A DNA stretch of 64,000 nt from Limibacillus halophilus (GTDB lineage: Bacteria > Pseudomonadota > Alphaproteobacteria > Kiloniellales > CECT-8803): positions 248,001 to 312,000 of the forward strand of contig NZ_JACHXA010000002.1 of assembly GCF_014191775.1 (NCBI RefSeq), in the 5' to 3' direction. Shown in pieces: positions 63,804 to 64,000 of this stretch (within the stretch, counting starts at the first letter, position 1; each line of letters begins with the position of its first letter). A model generated the notes under the pieces. The model did no database searches. It was not told the origin of the DNA and was given only the letters and a program-made list of their open reading frames with translations. The position numbers and the translations under genes are program-made.

Positions 63804-64000
63804 ATGAACCGATCGATAATCATTGCCTCTCTTATCGCCGTCGCCGCCGTTGCCTGGATCGCTTCAGGCAGCCTGGGCAACGGCTCCGGGCCGCAACCGC
63901 AAAAGGAACCGGCCAATCTCTCTGCGTTAAGCGAGCGCCAATCTGTGCGCGTCCGCCAGATCGTGGCCGAGGCACACGAGCGACAGCTTGTATTGCGCGG
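63804..64000 (+). CDS. RND efflux periplasmic adaptor, N-terminal part (runs off the window)
   Basis: The first 65 codons are present. An N-terminal hydrophobic anchor (MNRSIIIASLIAVAAVAWIA) is followed by a Gly/Pro-rich linker and SVRVRQIVAEAHERQLVLRG. That is the usual start of the membrane-proximal barrel in HlyD/AcrA-type adaptors of RND pumps. The inner-membrane pump gene is expected further downstream. Probably co-transcribed with the PadR gene. Confidence 0.8.
   Translation, partial: MNRSIIIASLIAVAAVAWIASGSLGNGSGPQPQKEPANLSALSERQSVRVRQIVAEAHERQLVLR

Overview
The window reads as a chromosomal stretch of a moderately GC-rich alphaproteobacterium, most likely in or near the Rhodospirillales. 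Three things support this. HemA is the C4-pathway 5-aminolevulinate synthase typical of Alphaproteobacteria. DUF2794-type and DUF2937-type proteins are present. Several gene orders are typical of the class: pyrB-pyrC'-plsY-dprA-topA, dnaB-alr-mlaEF-radA-cvpA-purF, a yfgM-like gene with bamB and der, and ppx-rlmE-guaB-rsmB-guaA. This placement is inference from gene content and order; no 16S gene is present.

Layout. 1-4220 (minus): the start of topA, then dprA, plsY, a dihydroorotase-like gene without its metal-ligand histidines, and pyrB. 4387-7364 (minus): a His-rich exported EF-hand protein, a class III CoA-transferase and an AEC-type permease. 7518-9406 (plus): a two-gene dipeptide-type permease pair without ATPases or binding protein. 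9414-11530 (minus): an M20 amidohydrolase and a tandem UspA protein. 11635-17410 (minus): a complete five-gene peptide ABC importer. 17729-25349 (plus): an omega-aminotransferase, hemA and a four-gene polyamine-type ABC importer closed by a terminator-like hairpin. A 14-bp tandem repeat follows, then a cyclopropane fatty acid synthase gene.

27031-36270 (plus) is the core block dnaB, alr, mlaE, mlaF, radA, cvpA, purF, a DUF2937 gene and an SDR gene. 36278-39746 (minus) is der, bamB and a yfgM-like gene. 39940-41392 (plus) holds a DUF2794 gene, a small zinc-ribbon gene and a GNAT gene. 41429-48264 (minus) is a GFA-domain gene, guaA, rsmB-like, guaB, rlmE and ppx/gppA. A tRNA-Gln(CTG) lies at 48566-48639.

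49037-56567 is the most distinctive accessory region. It carries a urea/amide-type ABC importer (binding protein, two permeases, two ATPases). The importer sits between a nitrilase-superfamily amidase and an ArgE-like M20 deacylase, and a divergent HTH-cupin regulator faces it. No urease or urea amidolyase genes are nearby. I read it as an import-and-hydrolyse module for an unidentified amide, N-acyl or N-carbamoyl compound. A small frameshifted reading frame and an EAL-type c-di-GMP phosphodiesterase follow. Two nucleotide-sugar epimerases, a Na/Pi cotransporter with a Pho-box-like element upstream, and a PadR regulator in front of the start of an RND adaptor gene complete the window.

In each of the three full ABC operons, a strong hairpin lies between the binding-protein gene and the first permease gene.
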